Shown: positions 53,259 through 61,642 of the stretch, piece by piece
How positions within the stretch are numbered: the stretch's first letter is position 1
How the letters are laid out: the number at the start of each line of letters is the position of its first letter
From: Desulfobulbus propionicus
GTDB lineage: Bacteria; Desulfobacterota; Desulfobulbia; Desulfobulbales; Desulfobulbaceae
Length of the DNA stretch: 64,000 bases
NCBI GenBank assembly: GCA_002748755.1
Contig: PDTD01000013.1
Coordinates: forward strand, 1-64,000
Reading direction: 5' to 3'
The notes under the pieces: generated by a model
What the model saw: only the letters and a program-made list of their open reading frames with translations
What the model was told of the DNA's origin: nothing
Database searches by the model: none
Program-made: the position numbers and the translations under genes

Positions 53259-53786
53259 ATGGATTACAATGCTATTTTGACACCGTACGCTGAAGGGCAA
53301 ACCATTAACGTCGTCATTGAGATTCCAATGGGTTCATCTCATAAGGTGGAGTTTGATCGAAAAAGAAAAATTATGGTCCTGGACAGGGTTGAACCTGCGA
53401 TTTTCGCAAAACCTGTCAACTACGGCTTTATTCCGGCCACCCTGGATGACGACGGCGATGAACTGGATGTTCTGTTCATTACAGATGAGCCCATGCCGCA
53501 CGGTGTGGTCGCTGAAGCCACCGTTCTCGGTGTACTGGAGTTTGAAGATGACAACGAGATGGATCACAAGGTTATCTGCGTTCCCTCCGATGATCGCAAC
53601 ACCGGCAATCGGATAACCTCACTTGCTGACTTGGGCGACCAGTGGCTGAAAAAAATTGAGCATCACTTTGCACACTACAAAGATCTCAAAAAACCGGGCA
53701 CCACCAAGGTATTAGGCTTTGGTGACGTGGCCAAGGCCCATGAGGTCATACAAGAATGCATCGAACGTTGGGAGAAAAACAAATAA
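53259..53786 (+). CDS. ppa: Inorganic pyrophosphatase, family I
   Basis: Hydrolyses pyrophosphate to phosphate, pulling biosynthetic reactions forward. The 175-residue protein has the family's order: VVIEIPMGSSHKVEFDRK, PVNYGFIPATLDDDGDELDVLF (the D-x-D-G-D-x-x-D metal site), VICVPSDDRN, and the C-terminal AHYKDLKKPGTTKVLGF. The ATG at 53259 follows AGGAGG with ideal spacing; the open frame extends upstream to 53136 without a ribosome site. It is a single-gene unit. Confidence 0.96.
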   Translation: MDYNAILTPYAEGQTINVVIEIPMGSSHKVEFDRKRKIMVLDRVEPAIFAKPVNYGFIPATLDDDGDELDVLFITDEPMPHGVVAEATVLGVLEFEDDNEMDHKVICVPSDDRNTGNRITSLADLGDQWLKKIEHHFAHYKDLKKPGTTKVLGFGDVAKAHEVIQECIERWEKNK

Positions 53787-53825
53787 GCCTTTCGTTTATT
53801 CGTTTAACCAACAGCAGGATATCAC

Positions 53826-53895
53826 GCATGGAAATGGTGTACCTTTGGCCTCGTCCAAGTGACAATGGCCGAAAGAGGGATAACCATTTCCGTGC
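53826..53895 (+). other. Large stem-loop downstream of ppa
   Basis: The outer stem GCATGGAAATGG (53826-53837) pairs with CCATTTCCGTGC (53884-53895), 12 bp with one G-T. The inner stem CTTTGGCC / GGCCGAAAG closes a 16-nt loop. It begins 40 bp after the ppa stop. It may be a 3' stabiliser or a small RNA. No T tract follows. Confidence 0.5.
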
Positions 53896-54097
53896 ATATA
53901 CACCTTAACAAAAACCCGAAGCGGTAGGCGCAACCGCGATACCCTTCTTGCCTCGTCTCACTGCCTAGAGCCACCAGAGAGCATTTTCTACGCGCATCGA
54001 GTCCTTGCCCACTCCAACCTGGTTCTCTTATTCTCAAAGCACCCCACTTCTCTTTCACCTTGCCAACATGCTCTACCTTGAGCGAATTTTTTTGCAA

Positions 54098-54135
54098 AAA
54101 GGCTCTTTGACCTCCTCTGAGCTCAAAGAGCCTTT
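54098..54135 (-). terminator. Intrinsic terminator of the arsR-permease operon
   Basis: A perfect 13-bp stem (AAAGGCTCTTTGA / TCAAAGAGCCTTT) with a 12-nt loop. On the minus strand it runs into TTTTT, 109 bp after the permease stop. A T-rich end also exists in the + direction. Confidence 0.8.
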
Positions 54136-54243
54136 CAGAGCCCTTTCAGGTGCATACAAGCTGTTTAGGATGTGGACACAATGGGTACATCGAGGCAGGT
54201 ATCGGTCCGGATGTCTCACCAGCATTTTGTCGTGCGGCGAGCC

Positions 54244-55407
54244 TCAGATGCCAGAACGCCTTTTTTTCCATTGCTCCCTGACCCAGGGTCTGACAATCAG
54301 GACCAACAAAACCACTGCTGATCCCGTGTACAGTATGCCATGGGCACCCTGGGGGTCTGATTGCACCCACCCAGCGATACTGAGCCCCATGCTGTAATAC
54401 ATTCCATTGATAAGCAGGCCCAGGAAGAGAGAGCAAAGGATGATGGAGACGACATAGACCATGGCTGCCCTCCTGCCAAGCAACTTGGCCACCACGGTGA
54501 CGGTAGCCACATTGGTCGCCGGTCCTGCCAGCAGAAAAACCATAGCAGCTCCCGGCGAAACTCCTTTCAGGGCAAGGGCTGCTGCTATAGGGGTCGAGGC
54601 GGTGGCGCAGACATACAGCGGGGCTGCCAGGGCAACCATGACGAGCATGGAAAATATACCATCACCCAGGTAGTTTCGGATAAAGTCCGGCGAGACAAAC
54701 ACGGTTATTATTGCAGCCAGGATAACACCGAACAAAAGCCAGGGGCCTATATCAGAAAGCAGGTTGCCAAAAGAAAAGTCCATCCCTTTTTTCAGCTTGG
54801 CCCACGTCTTTTCCAGCCTTTGTTTCGTTCTGCTCCCTCCATCAGCCTGCTCTTGATCTTCTTGTGGTGCAGCACTGGAAACAGAGGCCATGGGAAGAAC
54901 AGTCCCCTTCCAGGGAGACGATTTTCCCGCTGACTCCTGCCTCTGCTTGCGATCAAAGACATTGACCAGCAGACCTGTGGTGAGGGCAGTCAAAAAAGCC
55001 GACACCGGCCTGGCAATGGTCATAACAGGATCCAGCAAGGCATAGGTGACCGCAATGGAATCAACTCCTGTTTCTGGAGTGGAAATCATAAAGGAGGTGA
55101 CCGCCCCTTTGCTGGCCTTTTGTTGCCGCAGACCTGCGGCTGCGGGGATAACCCCACAGCTTCACAACGGTATGGGGACACCGAACAACGAGGCTTTGAG
55201 AATGCCGGTTTTCTTCCTGCCTCCCAGGTGTTTTTCAATAAAATCACCAGGAATAAATGCCTTTAACAAGCCGGCGATCAGAAAACCGAACAAGATAAAC
55301 ACAGACGATGCCACCATAATATCCCAAAAGGAGAGCAGAGTGTGAACAAATGCGCCACCAATATTTCCCATTATATCACCTTGTCCGGGACGAGCGTACA
55401 GGCTCAT
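54244..55407 (-). CDS. Selenocysteine-containing metal/arsenic-type efflux permease
   Basis: One continuous 388-codon frame interrupted only by TGA at codon 82 (55164-55162). Read through, it gives a 387-residue inner-membrane permease of the DUF318/SO_0444-like kind, with about eight to ten hydrophobic segments. The TGA sits in GVPIPL-U-SCGVIPAAAGL, where relatives have CSCG, so Sec (U) would replace the first Cys of a likely metal-binding C-S-C motif. Next come ASKGAVTSFMISTPETGVDSIAVTYALLDP, a charged cytoplasmic loop, and a second half with APLYVCATASTPIAAALALKGVSPGAAMVFLLAGPATN. A bacterial SECIS-like hairpin follows the TGA. Start 55407 has AGGGGG upstream; 55371 is an alternative. It is 44 bp downstream of arsR. 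The substrate (Cu, Zn or As) is inferred from family and regulator. Confidence 0.85.
55125..55164 (-). promoter_or_regulatory. Sec codon and SECIS-like hairpin in the permease mRNA
   Basis: The TGA (55164-55162) is followed after 27 nt by the apical loop of a hairpin. Its stem is GCCGCA (55140-55135 in mRNA order), loop GGTC (55134-55131) and TGCGGC (55130-55125). The GCA-GGTC-TGC core is identical to the E. coli fdhF SECIS tip as I remember it. The bulged U of fdhF is absent. The distance lies inside the 16-37 nt range usual for bacterial SECIS elements. Confidence 0.8.
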
Positions 55408-55451
55408 CCCCCTAACCTCTTAAAAATTTCAATCTTGTTGCGATTTGAGGG

Positions 55452-55796
55452 CTAGCATATCCCCTGAATATGTTCTAGACCATCACGCAACAATTCACGG
55501 ACATGATCATCATCCAAAGAATAATAGACATGTTTTCCCTTTTTTCTTGATTTGACGACCCTGGCAGCTCGAAGCACCCTAAGTTGATGTGACACGGCCG
55601 GTTGTTTCATCTTCAGTATACTTTCAAGATCACAGACACACAGTTCCTTGAGATAAAGAGCCGAAAGTATCCTCAGCCGACTCACCTCACCAAAAACCTT
55701 AAAAAAATCCGCCAACTCCAGGAGATCATTTTCCAGTGGCAGCTGCCTCCTGAGCGTGTCTGTATCCTTGTCTAGGCAGAACTCAAAACCTGTCAT
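55452..55796 (-). CDS. ArsR/SmtB-family metal-responsive repressor
   Basis: A 114-residue winged-helix repressor. It shows LADFFKVFGEVSRLRILSALYLKELCVCDLESILKMKQPAVSHQLRVLRAARVVKSRKKGKHVYYSLDDDHV. The ELCVCDL segment has the Cys-x-Cys site at the start of the DNA-recognition helix that senses As(III), Cd or Pb in ArsR/CadC/SmtB proteins. It is the first gene of the permease operon. A promoter with an overlapping palindrome lies directly upstream, which supports autoregulation with release by metal. The ligand metal is not determined. Confidence 0.92.
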   Translation of the reverse strand: MTGFEFCLDKDTDTLRRQLPLENDLLELADFFKVFGEVSRLRILSALYLKELCVCDLESILKMKQPAVSHQLRVLRAARVVKSRKKGKHVYYSLDDDHVRELLRDGLEHIQGIC

Positions 55797-55818
55797 CTTT
55801 GCCCCTCATTTTTCAAAC

Positions 55819-55864
55819 ATATGCTTATATGTTCATATATACTCTCTTCTTCTTTTTTTAGCAA
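55819..55864 (-). promoter_or_regulatory. arsR promoter with overlapping operator
   Basis: On the minus strand: TTGCTA (55864-55859), spacer of 17 bp, TATATA (55841-55836). Overlapping the -10 is a 20-bp imperfect palindrome, ATATGAACATATAAGCATAT (55838-55819), of the kind bound by ArsR/SmtB repressors. It lies 23 bp before the arsR start. Confidence 0.65.
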
Positions 55865-56403
55865 CTATAATTGTCCTTGTTTCTTCCCACAGCTTCTCAC
55901 AGAGCCAGTCAGCTGTCCATGGCACCAATTGTTGGCCTGTATGTAGCAGGGAATTTGGATCGCTAAAGAGAAGACCTCATCCTCCGGGTATGATCTCCCG
56001 TGCTTACTCCCTTGCCCTCACCAGCACCGGGGGGCCAAGCGTGCTCCTCGATGATGGCGGTTTTGAAGAGTTCGGGTCCTGTTTTTAAATCACAATCAGA
56101 TTTTCTTTTTTCCAGAAAACTTGATTGTTCTGCACCAAACCAAGTCGCGTCAACAATCAAAACAACTTCACGATCTGCCGCCAAGGGATGCAGGTACCAA
56201 AATTTTAATGCAGATACCTGGGTCTTATGCTAAACTGCAAGATGAAATATTGTATAACCAGGAAACAAACCAACAAATTCTGGTTGCCGCCTATTAGCCA
56301 GACAGGTGCTCTAGGGAGGTGAGCAGACAACCAGATCGGGCTGAACAGTTTTTCTTGGAGACTCTCGCAGCCCAGCTCATATTTCAAAACAGGGAGGAAA
56401 AGC

Positions 56404-56766
56404 ATGAAAATTAAATCAGCCATTCTACTGACTATAAGTGCAGTTCTTGTGTTGTACGCACAGGCAGTCAGTGCTCATCAATCATGCCCAGAAGTTATCG
56501 TTGTCCAGGCAGGAGCAGCATCTACAGGCTGTGATGGGGCGGTTTTGTTGACAAATGTTGACAGCGCCGCTATCAATGGCTGGCCAGCCTACACCAACAG
56601 ATGGTTCTGTTTTGATAAGAGCAGCGACCGTTCCGATGCCATGCTGGCAGTGGCCCTGGTTGCCATGACCCAGAAAACAGTGGCCCAAGTCTGCCCCTCG
56701 ATTACCGGGGTGTTTACAGACTGGGCGCAAATAAACCAGATGTGGGTAACCGGGACAAATTATTAA
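56404..56766 (+). CDS. Small secreted protein, unknown function
   Basis: 120 residues. The signal peptide is MKIKSAILLTISAVLVLYAQAVSA. A mature part of about 96 residues contains four Cys (QSCPEV, STGCDGAV, RWFCFDKS, AQVCPSITG) that could form two disulphides. It is Ala/Val-rich, with a Trp-rich end (VFTDWAQINQMWVTGTNY). The ribosome site GGGAGGAAAAGC precedes the ATG at 56404. No family recognised. A dispersed element begins 11 bp after its stop. The 600 bp upstream hold only the divergent arsR promoter. Confidence 0.6.
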   Translation: MKIKSAILLTISAVLVLYAQAVSAHQSCPEVIVVQAGAASTGCDGAVLLTNVDSAAINGWPAYTNRWFCFDKSSDRSDAMLAVALVAMTQKTVAQVCPSITGVFTDWAQINQMWVTGTNY

Positions 56767-56776
56767 CTGCTGCGCA

Positions 56777-56989
56777 GCGGAAACCTCATGAGCATTTGTT
56801 GGTAATCAAATCAACAAAGACAATGGCTAAGGTGGGGGTAAAACCCCAAATAAAGCCCCAAGATGTATACCAAAACTCAGCCCAGGCGGTACCACCTATG
56901 AGCGTGGTTGGACAGCAAAAAGAGGCTAATTGCTACCCTTTTAAAAAATGGTAAATCCTAGGCCGCCTGAGCTGATGATAAATCCAGGT
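56777..56989 (+). repeat. Dispersed element, nearly full length (copy 13)
   Basis: About 213 bp, plus orientation. The diverged left end is GCGGAAACCTCATGAGCA. The conserved interior reads AAGATGTATACCAAAACTCA and GCCCAGGCGGTACCACCTAT. The right end is CCGCCTGAGCTGATGATAAATCCAGG followed by TTA (split: CCGCCTGAGCTGATG, ATAAATCCAGG). That TTA is the stop codon of the convergent GspF-type gene (56991-56989). Confidence 0.8.
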
Positions 56990-58194
56990 TAAAAAGTCAC
57001 CTCATTCACACTTGTAATCGCCATAATAATCGCACCCATAAGCAGGCCTACCATAGCCCCAATGAGCAGGATCGCGGTGGGCTCAAGAATTTTAAGCAAG
57101 AACCTCGTCCTGTTTTTCCAAGCCTGAGTATACAGGGCTGCCAAAGAGCGCAGCATATCAGGCAGGGTTGCAGACTGCTCCCCCACAGCGATGAGGTTAT
57201 AACCTGTGGCGGTAATGGCACTCATCTCCAGGAGAGATTCTGCCAAGGTTTGTCCATTGCGCACCATTCTGGTGACCTGGGTGAGACGGGTGCGCAGGAC
57301 AGCAATACGGACCTGTTTTTCGGCAAGTTCAAGAGCCCCAAGCAGGGAGACCTTATTCTCCAGCAAGGTACCGAGCATCCCAGCCCATTGCGCAATCTCT
57401 ATTTCCCATAACCAATCCCGTAAAAAAGGCATGGCAGCCACGGTGTTGCGCATGGTCTTGCGTATATTCTTATTGAACAAGAGGTACCCAAGCCCAAAGA
57501 CGACGAGCAGCAGGCTGCTGCCGACCAGCACCATGTTGTCTTCGAGTAAGACACCGGCCTGGAGAACAATCCGTGAAATAGCCGGCAGCTTGGTGGCCCC
57601 TTTTTCCAGCAAAAAAGTAAAGCGGGGAATAACAAAGGAAAAAATTAAGCCCACCGCGCCAATACCAGAAAAAATAAGAATAAGGGGATAGGTCAGCGTA
57701 CTTTTCAGTTCCTGACGAGTTTCAAGGCTGTAGCTCCACTGTGCAAGACCGCTTTGCAGGGCCTGGGCCATATCGCCTGTCAGCTCCCCGGCCTCGGCCA
57801 GGGTGTAGAAATAGTCTGGCAGAGAAAGCTTCGACGTTCGCAAGGCTGCGGAAAACGATGCTCCCTTACGCAGCGCAGCGCTCATCTCAGCAAAAGCCTG
57901 GCGAACAACGGGATGACCAGATGCCTCAGCCAGAGAACTCATGGTCTCCTTGAGGCCGATCCCGGCTTCCAGGAGGGTACAGAGCTGGTGCACAAAGGTG
58001 TGTACCTCCTGATCCGTTGGCTGGGTAGATCGTCGCAGACTAAAAGATCCTGTCTGCATCTCCTGAGGCGCCAAGGCCACCACCGTCAGCCCCTGCTGGT
58101 GTAGTTTTCGCAAGGCCAGGCGTTCATTCTCAGCGTTTATGGTGCCCTGCGTCAAGCTGCCGTCCGTATGGAGAGAGCGGTAGGTAAACATCAT
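56989..58194 (-). CDS. Type II secretion/type IV pilus inner-membrane platform protein (GspF/PilC)
   Basis: A 401-residue polytopic protein with two copies of the T2SSF domain. The first is QLCTLLEAGIGLKETMSSLAEASGHPVVRQAFAEMSAALRKGASFSAAL...YFYTLAEAGELTGDM. The second is EIAQWAGMLGTLLENKVSLLGALELAEKQV...NGQTLAESLLEMSA...VGEQSATLPDML. Three hydrophobic segments are visible, the last at ILEPTAILLIGAMVGLLMGAIIMAI. It overlaps the upstream GspE gene by 4 bp. No pseudopilin or secretin gene follows; a dispersed element lies exactly at the stop codon instead. Confidence 0.9.
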   Translation of the reverse strand: MMFTYRSLHTDGSLTQGTINAENERLALRKLHQQGLTVVALAPQEMQTGSFSLRRSTQPTDQEVHTFVHQLCTLLEAGIGLKETMSSLAEASGHPVVRQAFAEMSAALRKGASFSAALRTSKLSLPDYFYTLAEAGELTGDMAQALQSGLAQWSYSLETRQELKSTLTYPLILIFSGIGAVGLIFSFVIPRFTFLLEKGATKLPAISRIVLQAGVLLEDNMVLVGSSLLLVVFGLGYLLFNKNIRKTMRNTVAAMPFLRDWLWEIEIAQWAGMLGTLLENKVSLLGALELAEKQVRIAVLRTRLTQVTRMVRNGQTLAESLLEMSAITATGYNLIAVGEQSATLPDMLRSLAALYTQAWKNRTRFLLKILEPTAILLIGAMVGLLMGAIIMAITSVNEVTF

Positions 58195-59873
58195 ACCGAC
58201 GTCACCCTGATGACTTCATCCACACTGGTGATGCCCAGCCAGGCCTTGAGGAGACCGTCAGCCCGCAGGTTTCTGAAATGTTGTTGCCTGGCCCCTTGGC
58301 GCAATTTTTCAAGAGGGGCATTATTAACAATGAGATGCTGCATCTCAGGAGTTACCTCGATAAGCTCATAAATAGCCTCACGGCCACGGTATCCCGTCCC
58401 CTGACACCGGGGACAACCCACATGGGTGAGCCAGTTACTGGGAGTTTGAGCGTAGGAGTCAGGGAGCATCTCCTGCGCCATCTGCAAAATATCCTGAACA
58501 GGTTCCCTGGGCTTGGCACAGTGTACGCAAAGTTTTCGCACCAGCCGCTGGGCCAAAACCGCTCGAATCGGGGTGGCGACCAGAAAAGGTTCCAGCCCCA
58601 TATCAATCAGACGGGTAAAAGCACTGAGCGAGTCGTTGGTATGCAGGGTTGAAAAAACCAGGTGCCCGGTCAATGACGCCTGCACCGCTATTTCTGCCGT
58701 TTCTCTGTCCCGGATCTCACCTATAAGGATAATATCCGGGTCCTGTCTGAGAATGGAACGCAGGGCGTGGGCAAAGGTATAGCCAATTTCGGCATGGGTT
58801 TGAATCTGGGTCACCCCGCTGATGTGATATTCCACCGGGTCTTCAACGGTTATGATCTTCTTCAGACCGTCATTCACCTCTTCCAAAACAGAATACAAAG
58901 TCGTGGACTTACCGGAGCCTGTGGGACCAGTTACCAGGATAATGCCATGGGGCTCTCTAATTAATTGTTTGAAGAGCGCAAGATAATCCACCGACATCCC
59001 CAATGATGTCAGGTTCAACTTCTCCCCCGTCTTGGGAAGCAAGCGCAAAACAATGGACTCTCCGGTAATCCCGGGCGTACTTGAAATACGGACATCGATA
59101 ACCCCGCCGCTGAGACGAACCTCCAGCCGACCGTCCTGGGGCAGCCTCTTCTCGGCTATATCCATGCCGGATATGAGCTTGATTCTGGAGGCAATGGCGG
59201 CATAGCGCTCAATGGGTAAGGTAAAATGACTGGAGAGAATTCCATCCACCCTAAAGCGAATCTCCAGCTGATGCTCTCCAGGTTCCACATGGATATCTGA
59301 GGCTCTTTGTTCAAAAGCCTGGGCAATAAGATTATTAACAAAATCTATCACCGGCGCTTCTTCGGCCATCTCCCGCAACTGGTCAATGGTTTCCTCCGAG
59401 GAAGTCGTCTGGGTAGTCGTTCGCTGGAGGTAATGATGAATACGCTCCAGGTCGTAGGTGCGGATAAGGAAGAAGGTTATGGCAGTATGAGGAAATTTTT
59501 TCTGAACAAATTCCCGGAGAAAGGGGTTGAAAGGATCTAGGACTGCGCAGGCGATTCCATCTGTTTCCTCCCAAATAATTGCACCCTGGTCCAGCCACCA
59601 ATCAAGTTCGGTTCCGCTTTGACGCAAGGCTTGGGCAGCGGCGTGCCAGATTTGTTCCAGTCGTCCAGCCTCGACAACAGGCATGTTGAAAAACTCTGCC
59701 AAGGCATGCAAAAGGCTGTCTTCGGACAAGGCTCCCAAACGAAGCAGCACAGAGGCTGGGCGTCCCCCGGTCTCTGTTAGGGAGGCTGCCTTTTGAGCAT
59801 CCTCCTGCTGAATGAGCCCTTTTACAAGCAGATAGTCCAGCAGAGACGATATTGTGGTGGCAGAAGTGCTCAT
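58191..59873 (-). CDS. Secretion/pilus ATPase, GspE/PulE family
   Basis: A 560-residue hexameric ATPase. An N-terminal region (LLDYLLVKGLIQQEDAQKAASL) resembles the MshEN/N1 domain. The core has IAEKRLPQDGRLEV, Walker A GPTGSGKSTTLYSVLEEV, the Asp box, Walker B IILIGEIRDRETA, the His box GHLVFSTLHTNDS and a four-Cys zinc knuckle (CVHC...CPRC). The start at 59873 follows the homologous N-terminus; no strong ribosome site is visible, and the frame is open to 59981. It is paired with the GspF gene and separate from the PilB-type ATPase at 1678-3546. Pathway cannot be told from the pair alone. Confidence 0.88.
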   Translation of the reverse strand: MSTSATTISSLLDYLLVKGLIQQEDAQKAASLTETGGRPASVLLRLGALSEDSLLHALAEFFNMPVVEAGRLEQIWHAAAQALRQSGTELDWWLDQGAIIWEETDGIACAVLDPFNPFLREFVQKKFPHTAITFFLIRTYDLERIHHYLQRTTTQTTSSEETIDQLREMAEEAPVIDFVNNLIAQAFEQRASDIHVEPGEHQLEIRFRVDGILSSHFTLPIERYAAIASRIKLISGMDIAEKRLPQDGRLEVRLSGGVIDVRISSTPGITGESIVLRLLPKTGEKLNLTSLGMSVDYLALFKQLIREPHGIILVTGPTGSGKSTTLYSVLEEVNDGLKKIITVEDPVEYHISGVTQIQTHAEIGYTFAHALRSILRQDPDIILIGEIRDRETAEIAVQASLTGHLVFSTLHTNDSLSAFTRLIDMGLEPFLVATPIRAVLAQRLVRKLCVHCAKPREPVQDILQMAQEMLPDSYAQTPSNWLTHVGCPRCQGTGYRGREAIYELIEVTPEMQHLIVNNAPLEKLRQGARQQHFRNLRADGLLKAWLGITSVDEVIRVTSV

Positions 59874-61394
59874 GGAATGATCACAAAAGTACAGGGTGGT
59901 GGCTACAAATCGGCCCCTCCCACAGTGCAGCCAAAGAAAGGCATAAGAAGGTGCAAAGAATTGCCAATCTGAGGCGGCCAAAAAAGAAAGGTCAGGAGCC
60001 CATCCATAGAGGAAATCACAAACTTACTCGTATCACTTTTTTCACGCCCATGCCTAACAAAAAACAAGCTACAATCAGGCCACTTGAGGTACTGGTCTTT
60101 GATAAGTGCAGGTTTATAGATCGCGCCATTTCCCGATCACTTCAGAGGAGGTATTGCCAGGCTATGGGTAAAAAGTCTTATCATAACAGTTTTTTGCATC
60201 TTTACCAACCTCCAATCAAATTAAATCGGCCAGTTACCCGACCCTCCAGCCCCCTGCCTGCTGCTTTCTCGCACAGGGAGCCTCTGTATTATCTGCTATC
60301 TGGCTGAGATGATTCTCTAGATCAGATCCACAAGCCTTCCCATTCGCATCATCAACTCCAGGAGCTGAGCTGGGATTGAGCTGGGATTGAACTAGCCATG
60401 GCACCAGTATGGAATAATCTTGTTGAGCAAACTCTACAAAATACTGAATTGGTATCCTGGTTCTTTTTTCCCCTCTTCTATTCTTCCCCAGTAAGATTTT
60501 TATGTGTTTCCTTTGCAGGCTGCATGATACCGTCATTTCCTTCCCTATGTGATCGGCCCTACTGTCTCAGAGTACTAGAAAAGTTCCAGATACTACTTTC
60601 ATTGCATGCCACGCTCTTTAACCCTGGCAGCTTCTTGGAAATCTCGCCTTTACGATTACTCTGTTTTTGGATTCGTTACCTTAACAAGGTCGCCCACTGC
60701 TCGATACCCTTCAGGAGGCTGAACTTCTTTTGGCAGGTGGGTTTCCCCTGCGGCCTTCAATGTTCCCTGGGTGCGCTTCCCAACTCTTGTTGGCTATTCT
60801 CATAGCTTTTCAAGTCGCGCCACACTCGGTACGGGCTGCTGGCTAGGCTTTGCCAGACAGGGACTTCCTGTTTTCAGACAGGATACTTTTGAAAAAAGCA
60901 CCAGGCTTCGCCTGGCGCACTTTTGCAGAACTCACCGGCCGCTGCAATGAGTCCGGTGAAACGAATTTTGGAAAATAATTTTGGAGGTTACAGCAATATA
61001 TTTTCGTTCTTATTTGGGAATTCAACCTTTGTTCGTAGCTTGCCTTCCAAAGCTTCAACCTAAGGTTGCAGCAGGAACTGTAATATGTGGTCTTTGCTCT
61101 CACTCGGACAGGCCAGATTGAAATACTCCCCTAGCTTGAGCCATTTCTTTCTTTGTTTTTTGTTGGGCTCAACGAATGTGTTGCAAGTGAATTGTTGCAA
61201 TTTTTTCTTTAGCTTTGAGTTGAATATTTGTCTGCTTAGAAGAGAAATAATTGACTTGGAATAATTTTTTTGTTTTTTTATTGCACTTTCTGGTTTTCTA
61301 AGAGAGATTATTTATGTGTTTTTCAAAAAGGTATTGAGCTTCATTAATTGTTTTCGATAATATGTTTCTTAATTTTATTTATCTTAACCACACC
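59874..61394. other. Long AT-rich stretch without a supportable gene
   Basis: Open frames here are short, lack ribosome sites and resemble no protein I know. From about 60900 to 61500 the base composition is visibly more AT-rich than the rest of the window. A small palindrome CCAGGC-TTC-GCCTGG sits near 60902. The stretch may be decayed mobile or integron DNA. Confidence 0.4.
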
Positions 61395-61444
61395 GGATAA
61401 CGCGCTTTGCGTTCTAAATTATACGCAAACAGACTGCGTTAGAC
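61395..61444 (+). repeat. attC-like imperfect palindrome
   Basis: It ends in GCGTTAGAC (GTTRRRY core at 61438-61444) and starts with GGATAACGC, whose TAACGC pairs with GCGTTA. Inside, TTTGCGT pairs with ACGCAAA around a 10-nt loop. This is the two-stem layout of integron attC sites, at about 50 bp slightly shorter than typical. The left core (GGATAAC) does not fit the RYYYAAC consensus. No integrase is in the window. Confidence 0.35.
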
Positions 61445-61510
61445 ATGCCCCTCATACCTTGTTCTCCATTCTTTTTAGTTACTGATGTTTATACCTTTGA
61501 TATGATCTGG

Positions 61511-61642
61511 CTATGAACGTCCAAGCAATGGTTTCATGTTTACCCCAGCTTTGAGGTCGGTCGTAATTTCCATTGTATGTTTTTGAGGCAACTCGTTAAA
61601 CCATTTGTGGTATTCTTCGCTGATGAGTATGTCCCATTTCAT
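61511..61642 (-). pseudogene. Truncated HigB/Gp49-like toxin fragment
   Basis: The last 43 codons of an open frame read MKWDILISEEYHKWFNELPQ and then KHTMEITTDLKA. This resembles the start of phage-derived Gp49/HigB-type mRNA interferases (MxWDVxxxEEFxxWFxxLP). It breaks off after about 35 residues and ends GVNMKPLLGRS. No antitoxin gene is beside it. Probably a decayed toxin; the match rests on a short segment. Confidence 0.4.

Noticed and set aside
55162-55164. Permease as a pseudogene or frameshift
   Set aside because: Both halves are in the same frame, only one stop interrupts them, it is TGA at a Cys position, and a SECIS-like hairpin follows. Decay would rarely give this combination.
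60398-61103. Open frames of 86-135 codons in the AT-rich region
   Set aside because: There are no ribosome sites, the composition is biased in a non-protein-like way, and no motif is recognisable.
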